A stretch of DNA of 64,000 nt from Streptomyces montanisoli. Its GTDB lineage: Bacteria > Actinomycetota > Actinomycetes > Streptomycetales > Streptomycetaceae. The position numbers and the translations under genes are program-made. Position 1 is the stretch's first letter. Each line of letters opens with the position of its first letter. Shown piece after piece: positions 25,210-33,802 of this stretch. The DNA is taken from positions 1 through 64,000 of the forward strand of contig NZ_JAGIQL010000012.1 of assembly GCF_017813245.1 (NCBI RefSeq). Reading direction: 5' to 3'. The notes beneath the pieces are model-generated. The model was not told the origin of the DNA. It saw only the letters and a list, made by a program, of their open reading frames with translations, and searched no databases.

Positions 25210-25240
25210 CAGGCCTGACGGGGCTGACAGGGCTGACGGG
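25205..25240. repeat. Four 9-bp tandem repeats after the LacI gene
   Basis: CTGAC followed by a G-rich tetrad recurs at 25206, 25215, 25224 and 25233, an exact nine-base period. The first copy contains the LacI stop codon. It is probably slippage-derived; an operator role for the following SDR gene is possible but unproven. Confidence 0.6.
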
Positions 25241-25315
25241 CGGCCGGGTGGTACCGCTGGTCCCAGGAAGACGGGACGCCTGGCCGGCCGCGAGCGCGCG
25301 CCGCAGGGTGGAGCC

Positions 25316-26023
25316 ATGACGACAACACTGATCACCGGAGCGAACAAGGGTCTCGGCTTCGAGACCGCCCGCAGGCTCGTCGCGGCGGGACACACCGTCT
25401 TCATCGGCAGCCGGGACGCCGGGCGCGGGCGCCGTGCCGCCGAGGAACTGGGGGCGCGGCTCGTCGTCCTCGACGTGACCGACGACGCCTCCGTGGCGGC
25501 CGCGGCGCGCACCATCGAAGACGCCGGAGGGCTCGACGTGCTGGTCAACAACGCGGGGATCGAGCACCGCGGCGAGGGCAACACCGTGATCGGGGCGGCG
25601 GGTACGACGGCCGACGTGGTCCGTCAGACGTTCGAAACCAACGTGTTCGGCACCGTGCGCGTCCTGCACGCGTTCCTGCCGCTGCTGCGCAGTTCGGCCG
25701 CGCCCGTCGTGGTCAACGTGAGCAGCGGCCTGGCCTCGCTCGCGGGGCTCTCCGCGCCGGGCACGCCCGCCTACGCCTATCCGGGGGTGGCCTACCCGGC
25801 GTCCAAGACGGCCGTGAACATGATCACGGTGCAGTACGCGAAGGCGTTCCCCGAGATGCGGATCAACGCGGTCGAGCCCGGGTTCACCAAGACCGACCTG
25901 AACGGGAACACCGGCGTGCAGACGGTCGAGCAGGGGGCGGGCATCATCGTCCGCATGGCGCAGGTGGGCGCCGACGGGCCCACGGGCGGCTTCTTCGACG
26001 CTCAGGGCCCGCTCCCCTGGTGA
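25316..26023 (+). CDS. SDR-family NAD(P)-dependent oxidoreductase
   Basis: 235 residues, a classical short-chain dehydrogenase. The cofactor motif LITGANKGLG is at the N-terminus, NNAG is near residue 79, the catalytic Ser is in VNVSSGLAS, and the YxxxK motif is YPASK. The Arg-rich segment after beta-2 (GSRDAGRGRRAA) favours NADPH. It acts on an unknown carbonyl compound. The ATG at 25316 follows GGTGGAG. It is a single gene between the LacI gene and the FBP-domain gene. Confidence 0.87.
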   Translation: MTTTLITGANKGLGFETARRLVAAGHTVFIGSRDAGRGRRAAEELGARLVVLDVTDDASVAAAARTIEDAGGLDVLVNNAGIEHRGEGNTVIGAAGTTADVVRQTFETNVFGTVRVLHAFLPLLRSSAAPVVVNVSSGLASLAGLSAPGTPAYAYPGVAYPASKTAVNMITVQYAKAFPEMRINAVEPGFTKTDLNGNTGVQTVEQGAGIIVRMAQVGADGPTGGFFDAQGPLPW

Positions 26024-26123
26024 CGGCGCGTCCTCGCCCCGCGGCGCAGGCGCGGGCGCGGGCGCCGGTCCCGGCGGAAATTGTGATGCGAGCAGGTCAG
26101 GCCGGTACCTACAGTGGGATCCC

Positions 26124-26627
26124 GTGGAACCACTCACCGAGAAACAGATCCGCTCGTCGTTCGTGAACTGCACGAAGGGTGAGGCGACACGGCTGCGGCT
26201 GCCCCTCGACTTCGCCGGCCTGCCCTGGGGCGATCTGGACTTCCTCGGGTGGGTGGATCCGGGGGCCCCGCTGCGGGCGCACCTCGTGATGTCCGGGGCG
26301 CAGGGGCCGCTCGGCATCACGCTGCGTGTGCCGTCGGTGGGCCGCACCAGCGCGGTCAAGTCGAGTCTGTGCCAGATCTGCCTGACGGGCCACGCCTCTT
26401 CCGGTGTGACCCTGCTGGCCGCGCCGCTCGCGGGCGCGCGGGGCCGTGAGGGCAACACGGTCGGGATCTATGTGTGCGCGGACCTCGCGTGCCCCCTGTA
26501 CGTGCGCGGGAAGCGGCAGCCCAAGCTGCGCGCGGGACGGTACGAGGAGTCGTTGACGCTGGACGAGCGCCTGGCGCGCATGGCGGGGAACCTCGACGCG
26601 TTCGCGGCGAAGGTCACCGGCGCCTGA
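26124..26627 (+). CDS. FBP-domain (FusB-like EF-G-binding) protein
   Basis: 167 residues. It matches the FBP family, whose staphylococcal FusB/FusC members bind elongation factor G and rescue it from fusidic acid. The C-terminal four-cysteine zinc finger is present: CQIC (near residue 77) and CADLAC (near 120). The N-terminal helices (EPLTEKQIRSSFVNCTKGE) are family-typical. In actinomycetes these proteins are common and their role is not established. GTG start at 26124; TACAGT eight bases upstream could be the -10 of a leaderless transcript. The tail overlaps the convergent methyltransferase gene by 14 bases. Confidence 0.8.
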   Translation: MEPLTEKQIRSSFVNCTKGEATRLRLPLDFAGLPWGDLDFLGWVDPGAPLRAHLVMSGAQGPLGITLRVPSVGRTSAVKSSLCQICLTGHASSGVTLLAAPLAGARGREGNTVGIYVCADLACPLYVRGKRQPKLRAGRYEESLTLDERLARMAGNLDAFAAKVTGA

Positions 26628-27408
26628 CACCGCCGGGCCGCGCGGTCGGCGGCGTCGTGCTGTCGCCGCCGTCACGGCCCGTCGACGGCCGCCGCGCGAC
26701 GAAGACGAACTCGCGGCCTGGGCGGTCGGGGGCGTCACGGACGTCCTCGACGACGTAGCCGTGGGCGACGAGGTCGGCCTCGGTCTCCTCCCGTTCGCGG
26801 AAGCGCAGTGTCGAGCGCGATGTCAGCGTCCGCCCGTCGGCGGCGAACACGTACGTCCACAGGAACGTCACCAACGGGCCGCTGACATCAGTGAGTTGCA
26901 TCCAGCTCTCGACCGCGCCCACGCCGGGGACGTCCGTCACGCTGTAGGAGGCGTCGCGGTTCCACTGCCGCCAGGCGCGCCTGGCGGGGTCCCGGGTCTC
27001 GAACACCAGGCGGCCGCCCGGGCGCAGTGCCGCGTGCACTGTCCGCAGTGTGCTGTGCCAGTCGCCCGGTTCGGCGATGGCCTGGGCGACGTTCGCGGTC
27101 ATCGTGGCGGCGTCGACCCGCAGCGGCGGCAGCGCCGTCGCGTCCCCGTGTATCCACCGCACGCGCGCGGCGCCCGGTTTACGGCGTGCCACGACCAGCG
27201 ACGCCTCGGCGGGATCGACGGCCACGACATCGACCCCGCGCTCTGCCAGGAGCAGGGCGAACACCCCCGTCCCGCACCCCACGTCCAGCACGCTGCGGGC
27301 CCCGAACTCGCCCACCGCGCGGACGTAGGCGTCGAGATCGCCGCGGTCCGGGTCGAGCGCGTCGTAGATCGCGGCGAGCGCCGGGTGCCGGAACTCCTCG
27401 TCGGTCAT
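26614..27408 (-). CDS. Class I SAM-dependent methyltransferase
   Basis: 264 residues from the ATG at 27408 (MTDEEFRHPALAAIYD); a longer upstream reading is Arg/Pro-rich and unlikely. Motif I is SVLDVGCGTGVFALLLAERG near residue 40, followed by VVAVDPAEASL and a TANVAQAIAEPGDW segment. The remainder is a beta-rich substrate cap. Substrate unknown. It converges with the FBP gene and lies 41 bases downstream of the end of the TetR gene on the same strand. Confidence 0.83.
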   Translation of the reverse strand: MTDEEFRHPALAAIYDALDPDRGDLDAYVRAVGEFGARSVLDVGCGTGVFALLLAERGVDVVAVDPAEASLVVARRKPGAARVRWIHGDATALPPLRVDAATMTANVAQAIAEPGDWHSTLRTVHAALRPGGRLVFETRDPARRAWRQWNRDASYSVTDVPGVGAVESWMQLTDVSGPLVTFLWTYVFAADGRTLTSRSTLRFREREETEADLVAHGYVVEDVRDAPDRPGREFVFVARRPSTGRDGGDSTTPPTARPGGVRRR

Positions 27409-27449
27409 GGGGCTCACGGTACGGGCCGGGGGCCGCGGACGCCGGGGCT

Positions 27450-28178
27450 TTACGCGGTGCGCGGGTGGCCGGCGTTGATGCCGGTGAGCAGGAGATCGAC
27501 ACCCGCGAGGAACTGCTCGCGGTCGTCGTGCGTGCGTGCCTGCTCCGCGACGGCCCGGGTGAACGGGTAGTCGTCGGGGTCGAGCCTCTTCCACGCCGCC
27601 GACACGGTGCCGAGGAAGTCGCCGCGGTCGGCCTCGGGGCCGAGAGCGCGGGCGCTCTCGGTGTTGGCGACGTTCTGGCCGGCCGCGCCGAGGATGTAGT
27701 GCATCAGCGCCGAGGCCGTCGTGAACCAGCCGTCCTGGGGCACGCCAAGTGCCCGCACGTGCCGGCCGATGCCCTCCAGGATCCGCGGTGCGACAGTCCC
27801 CCCTGGGTTGCGGGAGAGCTGAGTCGCGAGCTGCGCGGCGAGCCAGGGGTGCGCCTCGGTCGCGTCGAACAGGCGCAGGGCGACGTCACGGATCCCGTCC
27901 TCCGGTTCCTGCGATGGCTCGCCGGCCCCGGTGATGCCGGTGGCCCCGGTGGCCACGGCACCGGCGACGACGGCGTCGGTGGCGGCGGCGAGCAGCTCGT
28001 CCTTGTTGGCCACGTGCCAGTAGATCGCCCCCGGCCCGGTCTCGAGGCGCTCGGTCAGCACCCGGAACGTCAGCCCGCTCTCACCTGACGCGTCGAGCAG
28101 CTCGACGGCAGCCTTCACGATGCGCTCGCGGGAGAGCGCCTCTGTGCGTCGCTGCGAGCGGCGCGTCCGCGTTGCCAT
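27450..28178 (-). CDS. TetR-family regulator, TetR-class C-terminal domain
   Basis: 242 residues. The helix-turn-helix occupies about residues 16-62 (LSRERIVKAAVELLDASGESGLT then ETGPGAIYWHVANKDELL); the YWHVANKDEL recognition segment is typical of the TetR_C/tetracycline-repressor-like subgroup. The C-terminal domain is longer than in AcrR types. It is divergently transcribed from the TetX-like monooxygenase. The 80-base gap between them contains a 17-bp inverted repeat that is almost certainly its operator. Confidence 0.9.
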   Translation of the reverse strand: MATRTRRSQRRTEALSRERIVKAAVELLDASGESGLTFRVLTERLETGPGAIYWHVANKDELLAAATDAVVAGAVATGATGITGAGEPSQEPEDGIRDVALRLFDATEAHPWLAAQLATQLSRNPGGTVAPRILEGIGRHVRALGVPQDGWFTTASALMHYILGAAGQNVANTESARALGPEADRGDFLGTVSAAWKRLDPDDYPFTRAVAEQARTHDDREQFLAGVDLLLTGINAGHPRTA

Positions 28179-28187
28179 GCCGCAAGT

Positions 28188-28233
28188 TTGACATATCTGG
28201 TACGCCGTTCCAAGAATGGAACGGCGTACCAGA
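28188..28233. promoter_or_regulatory. TetR operator with overlapping monooxygenase promoter
   Basis: A perfect inverted repeat with 17-bp arms (28196-28212 and 28217-28233) surrounds the spacer AGAA; each arm contains TGGTACGCCGTTCCA or its inverse. TTGACA at 28188-28193 with AAGAAT at 28212-28217 (18-base spacer) gives a promoter for the monooxygenase, so bound repressor would cover the spacer and -10. It lies between the two divergent starts (28178 and 28259). Confidence 0.85.
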
Positions 28234-28258
28234 GACGACGCACATCCGGAGGTGCACC

Positions 28259-29383
28259 ATGCGTACCCACGTCACGATCATCGGTGCCGGCCTCGGCGGC
28301 CTCACGCTCGCCCGGGTCCTGCACGTCCACGGCATTCCGGCCACGGTGTACGAGGCGGAGCCGTCGCCGGCGGCCCGCGCGCAGGGCGGGATGCTCGACA
28401 TCCACGAGAACAACGGACAGCCGGCCCTGCGGGCGGCCGGCCTGCTCGACGCGTTCCGCGGCCTCGTCCTCGAAGGGCGCGAGGCGACACGGGTCCTCGC
28501 CCCGGACGGGACCCTCCTGCTCGACGAGCCCGACGACGGCACGGGCGGGCGCCCCGAGGTGCTCCGCGGCGACCTGCGGCAGCTCCTGCTCGACTCCCTC
28601 CCCGACGGCACCGTCCAGTGGGGCCGCAAGGTCAGCCGCGTCCGCCCCCTCGGCGGGGGACGCCACGAGGTGGCGTTCGCCGAGGGCGGCACGGTGGAGA
28701 CGAGCCTGCTGGTCGGCGCGGACGGCGCCTGGTCACGGGTGCGCCCGCTGCTCTCCCGCGCCACACCCGCGTACTCCGGCACGTCGTTCGTCGAGACGTA
28801 CCTGTACGACGCGGACACCCGCCACACGGCGGCGGCGAAGGCGGTCGGCGACGGCGGGATGATGGCACTGGCGCCGGGCAAGGGCATTCAGGCCCACCGG
28901 GAGAGCGGCGGGACGCTCCACACCTACGTGGCACTGCGCAGGCCGGAGAACTGGTTCGCCGCAGTCGACTTCACCGATCCCGGCGCTGCCGCCGCGCGCG
29001 TGGCGGAGGAGTTCGGCGGCTGGGCACCCGAGCTCACCGCGCTGATCACCGACGGCGAGACCGCGCCGGTCCTCCGCCGGCTGCACGCCCTGCCCGCCGC
29101 GCACCGGTGGGACCGGGTTCCTGGGGTGACCCTGCTCGGCGACGCCGCGCACCTCATGGTCCCGTCGGGCGAGGGCGCCAATCTGGCCATGTACGACGGC
29201 GCCGAACTCGGCGGGGCCATCGCCGCGCACCCGGAAGACGCCGAGGCCGCGCTCGCCGCCTACGAGCGGGAGCTGTTCCCCCGCAGCGCCGCGGAGGCCG
29301 TCGAGGCCGCCCGCCTCCACGAGCTCATGTTCGGCGACGACGCGCCCCACGGCCTGATCGACATGTTCACGGGGCACCAGTAG
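28259..29383 (+). CDS. TetX-like FAD-dependent monooxygenase
   Basis: 374 residues. FAD motif VTIIGAGLGGLTLARVL at residues 4-20, NAD(P)H/FAD DG motif VGADGAWSRVRPLL near 157, and GD motif LLGDAAHLMVPSGEGANLAMYDG near 298; that last block is especially close to the tetracycline-inactivating TetX group. The ATG at 28259 has CCGGAGG at 28246-28252. With the divergent TetR repressor it forms an inducible detoxification pair of the tetracycline-destructase type. Whether tetracyclines are substrates cannot be told from sequence. Confidence 0.87.
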   Translation: MRTHVTIIGAGLGGLTLARVLHVHGIPATVYEAEPSPAARAQGGMLDIHENNGQPALRAAGLLDAFRGLVLEGREATRVLAPDGTLLLDEPDDGTGGRPEVLRGDLRQLLLDSLPDGTVQWGRKVSRVRPLGGGRHEVAFAEGGTVETSLLVGADGAWSRVRPLLSRATPAYSGTSFVETYLYDADTRHTAAAKAVGDGGMMALAPGKGIQAHRESGGTLHTYVALRRPENWFAAVDFTDPGAAAARVAEEFGGWAPELTALITDGETAPVLRRLHALPAAHRWDRVPGVTLLGDAAHLMVPSGEGANLAMYDGAELGGAIAAHPEDAEAALAAYERELFPRSAAEAVEAARLHELMFGDDAPHGLIDMFTGHQ

Positions 29384-29421
29384 CCGGACGTGAAAGACCC
29401 CGCCGCGGGACGTGCCGGAGC

Positions 29422-30894
29422 CTACCCGCGGGCTGCCTGCGCGCCGGCGGTCGATCCCGCGGCGTCCGGCGACGGCTCCGCCGCCAGGTGGTCGCGTACC
29501 TCGCCCGGGGTGACCAGGCGCTGCAGCCGGCCCGGCACGTCGAAGCCGACGAGGGCGACCACGACCACGGTGCCCACCGCGGTCAGCACGGCGAGCGCGG
29601 TGCCCAGCTTCATGCCGTCCGCGAGCCGCGCGCCGAGCACCGGGGCGACCGCCCCGCCCAGCGCGCCGACGTTGTACGTGAAGCCGAGGCCCGCGGCGCG
29701 CGACTCGGTCGGGAAGTGGCCGCCGATGTAGCGGGGCAGCAGGCTGGAGATGCCGAAGCTCAGTGCCTGGAGCACGAAGAGAAGGACTCCCAGCAGGGGC
29801 AGGTTGTCGTGGGTGGCGAAGACCGGGTAGACGAAGATCAGCGATGCGAGCAGTGTGAAGGCGTACGCCTTGACCGTGCCGATCCAGTCCCCGAGGAAGC
29901 CCGCGAGCCAGCAGCCGGCGACGGTGCCGAAGCCCGCGTAGAACAGGACGTCGGTCACCTGGCCCGTCGAGTAGTGCAGCTGGGTCTTGAGGTAGGTCGG
30001 CAGCAGCGCCTGGATGGGCCAGCTGTACATGAAGGCCACGAAGATGGTGACCATCAGCGACAGGTACAGCAGCCAGCGGCGTCCGCCCAGCTGGACGGCG
30101 AAGGCGGCGAGGCAGAGACCGGCGACGACGGACAGCGGGAGCGTCAGGCCGCCGGCGTTCGAGGTGAACACGCAGAACAGGGAGACGGTCGCCAGCGCGG
30201 CGAGCACGACGTTCACCGCTGCGAGCCCGGACGTACGGAACAGCGGCCGGAAGGGGTTGGGCCGCGCGCAGCGGTCGGCGACCTGCTCCTGCCACTCGTC
30301 GGCCTCGGGCAGCGCGCGGCGCACCCACAGCGCGATGACGATCGGGACGAGCCCGATGTAGAACATCCAGCGCCAGCCGAGGTTGGGGACGACGATCTTG
30401 TACGCCTCGGCCGCCATGACGGTGCCCACGGAGTAGCCCGAGATCAGGAAGCCGCTCGCCTTGTTGCGCATCCTGGCGGGCCAGCTCTCCAGCACGTAGG
30501 TGGCGCTCGCCCCGTACTCCCCCGCCATGCCCATGCCGATGGCCAGGCGCGCGGCGAACAGGCTGGTGTAGTTCCAGGCGAAACCGCAGGCCAGCGTCCC
30601 GAGTGTGTACAGCAGGATGCTGAAGATCATGGAGTACTTGCGGCCGAAGCGGTCGCCGACCGCGCCGAGCACGGCGCCGCCGAGCCAGCGGGTGATGAAC
30701 GCGGCCGAGACCAGGCTCGCGGACTCGACGGTGCTCAGGTGGAAGTCGTGGGCGATCTCCGTGAGGACGAGTGTGATCAGCACGAAGTCGAAGCCGTCGA
30801 GTACATAGCCGAGCCAGGCCGCGAAGAAGGCCTTCCAGCGGCGGGCACCGAGCTCGCGGTACCACGGTGGCGCGGTGGTGGTGGGGTTGTGCAT
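29422..30894 (-). CDS. nanT: Sialic-acid MFS transporter (NanT)
   Basis: 490 residues, about 12-14 hydrophobic segments. Long stretches agree with E. coli NanT: the start (PWYRELGARRWKAFFAAWLGY then LDGFDFVLITLVLTE), GMGMAGEYGASATYV, RNKASGFLISGYSVG, YSWPIQALLPTYLKT and RAAGLGFTYNVGALGGAVAPV. It imports N-acetylneuraminate with a proton. It is the last gene of the nan operon, 84 bases after nanE; the gap contains no clear terminator. The NanT-specific extra loop is retained. Confidence 0.92.
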   Translation of the reverse strand: MHNPTTTAPPWYRELGARRWKAFFAAWLGYVLDGFDFVLITLVLTEIAHDFHLSTVESASLVSAAFITRWLGGAVLGAVGDRFGRKYSMIFSILLYTLGTLACGFAWNYTSLFAARLAIGMGMAGEYGASATYVLESWPARMRNKASGFLISGYSVGTVMAAEAYKIVVPNLGWRWMFYIGLVPIVIALWVRRALPEADEWQEQVADRCARPNPFRPLFRTSGLAAVNVVLAALATVSLFCVFTSNAGGLTLPLSVVAGLCLAAFAVQLGGRRWLLYLSLMVTIFVAFMYSWPIQALLPTYLKTQLHYSTGQVTDVLFYAGFGTVAGCWLAGFLGDWIGTVKAYAFTLLASLIFVYPVFATHDNLPLLGVLLFVLQALSFGISSLLPRYIGGHFPTESRAAGLGFTYNVGALGGAVAPVLGARLADGMKLGTALAVLTAVGTVVVVALVGFDVPGRLQRLVTPGEVRDHLAAEPSPDAAGSTAGAQAARG

Positions 30895-30978
30895 GTCTCT
30901 CCATGGTCCAGCCTCCGGACCCGGCGGTGGCTGGATGAGCGTAGGGGACGGGGAAGGGCCGCGGGAAGCGGTGCCGGG

Positions 30979-31734
30979 TCAGCGGGCGTCTGCTGCGAGG
31001 GCCGCCGCGAACCTGGCGGTGATGGCGCCGGGCGCGGTGATGGCGGTGCCGACGACGACGGCGTGGGCGCCGCGGCGCAGCGCCTCCGCCGCCTGGTCGG
31101 GCGTGCCGATCCTGCCCTCGGCGATCACCGGCAGGTCGGTGGCACCGGCGAGTTCGGCGACCAGGTCGAGGTCGGGCCCGCTCCCCCGGTGCTGTCCCGG
31201 GACGTATCCCGACAGGGTGGTGGAGAGCAGGTCGGCGCCCGCCCGCTGCGCGGCGATGCCCTCCTCGGCGGTGGAGATGTCGGCCATCACGAGGCCGCCG
31301 TCTCCGTGGACGGCTTCGACGATCTCCGTGAACGTGCTGCCGTCCGGGCGCGGCCTGTCGGTGGCGTCGGCGGCGACAACCGCCGCGCCCGCCGCACGTA
31401 CGGCGAGTGCGTGGCGCACGGTGGGCGTGATGTAGACGCCCTGGTCGCCGTCCTTCCACAGGCCGATCAGCGGGAGCGGCACGGCCGCCGCGATGGCGGC
31501 GACGTCGTCGGGCCCGTTGGCGCGGATGGCGACGGCGCCGCCGGCCTGCGCGGCGCGGGCCATCCGCACCATCGTGGCGGTGTCGCGCAGGGGGTCGCCG
31601 GGAGGGGCCTGGCAGGAGACGACGAGCTGTCCCCTGAGCGCGGAGACGAACGCGGCGGCGTCCTGGGTGGAGGCGACCTGCGTATAGGCGTCCTGCGTGG
31701 AGGCGTCCTGCGTGAGTGAGGCGGAAGGTTTCAT
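30979..31734 (-). CDS. nanE: N-acetylmannosamine-6-phosphate 2-epimerase (NanE)
   Basis: 251 residues, a TIM barrel converting ManNAc-6-phosphate to GlcNAc-6-phosphate. Typical NanE segments: LRGQLVVSCQAPPGDPLRD at the first strand, AIRANGPDDVAAI, LIGLWKDGDQGVYITPT, GLVMADIST, LLSTTLSGY and PVIAEGRIGTPDQA. The first 25 residues are a low-complexity Thr-Gln-Asp-Ala repeat encoded by four 15-bp units, absent from usual NanE. The ATG at 31734 overlaps the kinase stop (ATGA), so this start is kept even though the enzyme proper begins near residue 29. Confidence 0.92.
   Translation of the reverse strand: MKPSASLTQDASTQDAYTQVASTQDAAAFVSALRGQLVVSCQAPPGDPLRDTATMVRMARAAQAGGAVAIRANGPDDVAAIAAAVPLPLIGLWKDGDQGVYITPTVRHALAVRAAGAAVVAADATDRPRPDGSTFTEIVEAVHGDGGLVMADISTAEEGIAAQRAGADLLSTTLSGYVPGQHRGSGPDLDLVAELAGATDLPVIAEGRIGTPDQAAEALRRGAHAVVVGTAITAPGAITARFAAALAADAR
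31657..31716 (-). repeat. Four 15-bp tandem repeats encoding the NanE N-terminus
   Basis: Units of GGCGTCCTGCGTGGA or variants start at 31657, 31672, 31687 and 31702 on the plus strand. Read on the minus strand they encode repeated Thr-Gln-Asp-Ala-Ser-like pentapeptides. The frame is maintained. Confidence 0.75.
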
Positions 31735-32708
31735 CGGGTCTCTCCGGTGTCCGGGGCGTGCAGAGGGGCGGTGGCGGTGAGAGCGGCCGCGCCGAGAACG
31801 GGTGCGTCGGGTCCTGCGAGCGGCGGGCGCGGGACGAGTGCGTCCGGCGCCGAGCGAAGGGGCTCGATCAGTTCGGCGGCGAAGGCGGCGCGCAGCGGCG
31901 CCCAGTACGGGTCTCCGATGCCGGTGACGCCGCCGCCGACCACCACGTGCCCGGGGCCGAGCGCGTTGGTCAGGCCGCCGAGCGCACGGCCGGCGGCGGT
32001 GGCCCCGGTCGCGATCGCCCCGGCCGCGTGCGGATCGCCGGCGGCCGCGCGTCGCGCCACCTCTTCGAGCGGTGCCGGTTCTCCGCCGGCAAGGCGGTTG
32101 TACAGGGCGGCGATCCCGGGGCCCGCCGCCACCGCCTCCAGGTGACCGAGCGCCCCGCAACTGCAGGGCAGCCCCGCTGCCTCGGGGCTCGGCAGGTGGC
32201 CGAGGTGGCCCGCGACGCCGGCGTATCCGCGCAGCATCCGGCCGTCCGCGACGACGGCGCCGCCCACGCCGGTGCCGACGGACAGGTGCAGCAGCGACGC
32301 GCCGGGCGCTTGCAGGGCGGCGTACTCGGCCGCCGCGGCCGCACGGACGTCGTTGTCGCAGGCGACCCGGCACCCGGTGCGGGCCGCGAGGAGCGGGGCG
32401 AGCCGTACCCCTGACCAGTCCGCGATGGTGGAGGTCGCCGCGCGTACCACCCCGGCCGCCGGGTCGACGACCCCCGCCGCGGCCACCCCGATGGCCTGCG
32501 CTTGCGCGCCGCCCTGGACGGCGGCGGCCGCGTGGGCGAGCGCGTCGAGCACGGCGTCCGCGCCCTCCGTCGCCGGGGTGGGGCAGCTGTATCGGGCACG
32601 TACCGTCCCGTCGGGGGCGACGAGCGCCGCGGCGATCTTGGTGCCGCCGAGGTCGAGGCCCACCACGGGCCGGGCCCCGATGGCTGCCGCGGGGCGTGCC
32701 ACGCTCAC
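31731..32708 (-). CDS. nanK: ROK-family sugar kinase, probable ManNAc kinase (NanK)
   Basis: 325 residues. The ROK phosphate loop VVGLDLGGTKIAAALV is near residue 14, the catalytic region includes ACDNDVRAAAAAE, and GTGVGGAVV follows. The zinc motif normally has three cysteines (CxCGxxGC). Here it is CSCGALGH, so the third ligand is histidine, a plausible zinc ligand. It should phosphorylate N-acetylmannosamine. GTG start at 32708 overlaps the nanA stop; the stop overlaps nanE. Position between nanA and nanE supports the assignment over glucokinase. Confidence 0.88.
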   Translation of the reverse strand: MSVARPAAAIGARPVVGLDLGGTKIAAALVAPDGTVRARYSCPTPATEGADAVLDALAHAAAAVQGGAQAQAIGVAAAGVVDPAAGVVRAATSTIADWSGVRLAPLLAARTGCRVACDNDVRAAAAAEYAALQAPGASLLHLSVGTGVGGAVVADGRMLRGYAGVAGHLGHLPSPEAAGLPCSCGALGHLEAVAAGPGIAALYNRLAGGEPAPLEEVARRAAAGDPHAAGAIATGATAAGRALGGLTNALGPGHVVVGGGVTGIGDPYWAPLRAAFAAELIEPLRSAPDALVPRPPLAGPDAPVLGAAALTATAPLHAPDTGETR

Positions 32709-33661
32709 CGGGCCGCGCCGAGTCCCGCGTCCGCGAGGAGCTTCGCCACGCGCGCGACGGACTCGTCGTCCAGCGGGATCTGCGGGAACGCGGTGTCGTG
32801 CCGCTCGATCACTCCTCGCAGCCGCAGCGCGGCCTTGAAGGCGCCGAGCGCGGAGGACGATCGGCCCATCCGGTCCTCGGGACCCGCGTCGACGATCGCG
32901 AAGAGCGCGACGAGCCGCTCCTGTTCGGCGGCGGCGCGCTGCCAGTCGCCGCCCCTCGCGGCGTCGTAGAGGCGTACGTAGGCGGCGGGGTCGACGTTGC
33001 CGAGGCCCGGGACCACACCGTCGGCGCCGCACAGCAGGGCCGCGTCGACGGTCAGTTCGCCGCCCGTGAGCACGCTGAACCCGGGTGCGCCCTGGGCCGC
33101 GCGGTCGGGGCCGCCGAGCGCCGCCATCAGGCGCCGCAGGCCGCCCTCGTCGCCGCTGCTGTCCTTGACGCCGGCGAGCGTGCCGTCGAGGGCGAGCTCC
33201 CGCACGAGGTCGGTGGAGAGCTTGCTGTGGACGGAGACGGGGATGTCGTAGGCGAAGAGTGGAAGGTCGCACAGCGCGCGGATCCTGCGGAAGTGCGCGG
33301 CGATCTCCAGCGGGTGGGTCCTCGTGTAGAAGGGGGCCGTGGCGACGACGGCGTCCGCGCCGGCCAGGGCCGCCGCCCGTGCGTGGTCCAGTACGCGCGG
33401 CGTGGTGGTGTCGATGACGCCGGCCAGCACGGGGACGCGGCCGGCCGCGGCGGACACCACCGTTTCGAGGACGGTGCGCCGCTGGGCGTCGGTGAGGTAG
33501 GCGACCTCACCGGTCGAGCCGAGCGCGAACAGGCCGTGCACGCCACCGCGGACGAGGTGTTCCACGAGCCGGGTCAGCGAGGCCGTGTCGACCTCGCCCT
33601 CCGCGTCCAGGGGGGTGCAGACGGGGGGAACGACGCCGCGCAACGGGGCGGGCAGTGCCAT
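32705..33661 (-). CDS. nanA: N-acetylneuraminate lyase / DHDPS-family protein (NanA)
   Basis: 318 residues, a dihydrodipicolinate synthase-family barrel. The carboxylate-binding GSTGE motif is near residue 48, the catalytic Tyr is in FAYDIP (near 140), and the Schiff-base Lys is in AGVKDSSGD (near 165). In this operon it should split sialic acid into N-acetylmannosamine and pyruvate. The lysine context (KDSSGD) is more like general family members than E. coli NanA, so identity rests mainly on the nanK-nanE-nanT neighbours. It is the first gene of the operon, with the divergent GntR regulator 142 bases away. Confidence 0.85.
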   Translation of the reverse strand: MALPAPLRGVVPPVCTPLDAEGEVDTASLTRLVEHLVRGGVHGLFALGSTGEVAYLTDAQRRTVLETVVSAAAGRVPVLAGVIDTTTPRVLDHARAAALAGADAVVATAPFYTRTHPLEIAAHFRRIRALCDLPLFAYDIPVSVHSKLSTDLVRELALDGTLAGVKDSSGDEGGLRRLMAALGGPDRAAQGAPGFSVLTGGELTVDAALLCGADGVVPGLGNVDPAAYVRLYDAARGGDWQRAAAEQERLVALFAIVDAGPEDRMGRSSSALGAFKAALRLRGVIERHDTAFPQIPLDDESVARVAKLLADAGLGAAR

Positions 33662-33688
33662 GAGGTGCTCCAGCTTGAGTGACCGTAT

Positions 33689-33712
33689 GGATGTAGAACG
33701 TAGGATGTCCTA
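33689..33712. promoter_or_regulatory. Candidate operator of the nan operon
   Basis: In the 141-base gap between nanA and the GntR gene, GGATGT is repeated directly at 33689 and 33703, and TAGGA/TCCTA (33701-33705 with 33708-33712) forms an inverted repeat with a two-base centre. FCD-type GntR proteins bind such short inverted sites, and E. coli NanR uses direct repeats. Confidence 0.5.
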
Positions 33713-33802
33713 TCTGGGGGCTAAGGTAAGCCCAGGTTGGCGCGTCCGGTCAAGAGCCGGGAGCCGTCAAAAAGCGCGAAGCGAAAAGCGGAGGAAGCGC
33801 CG

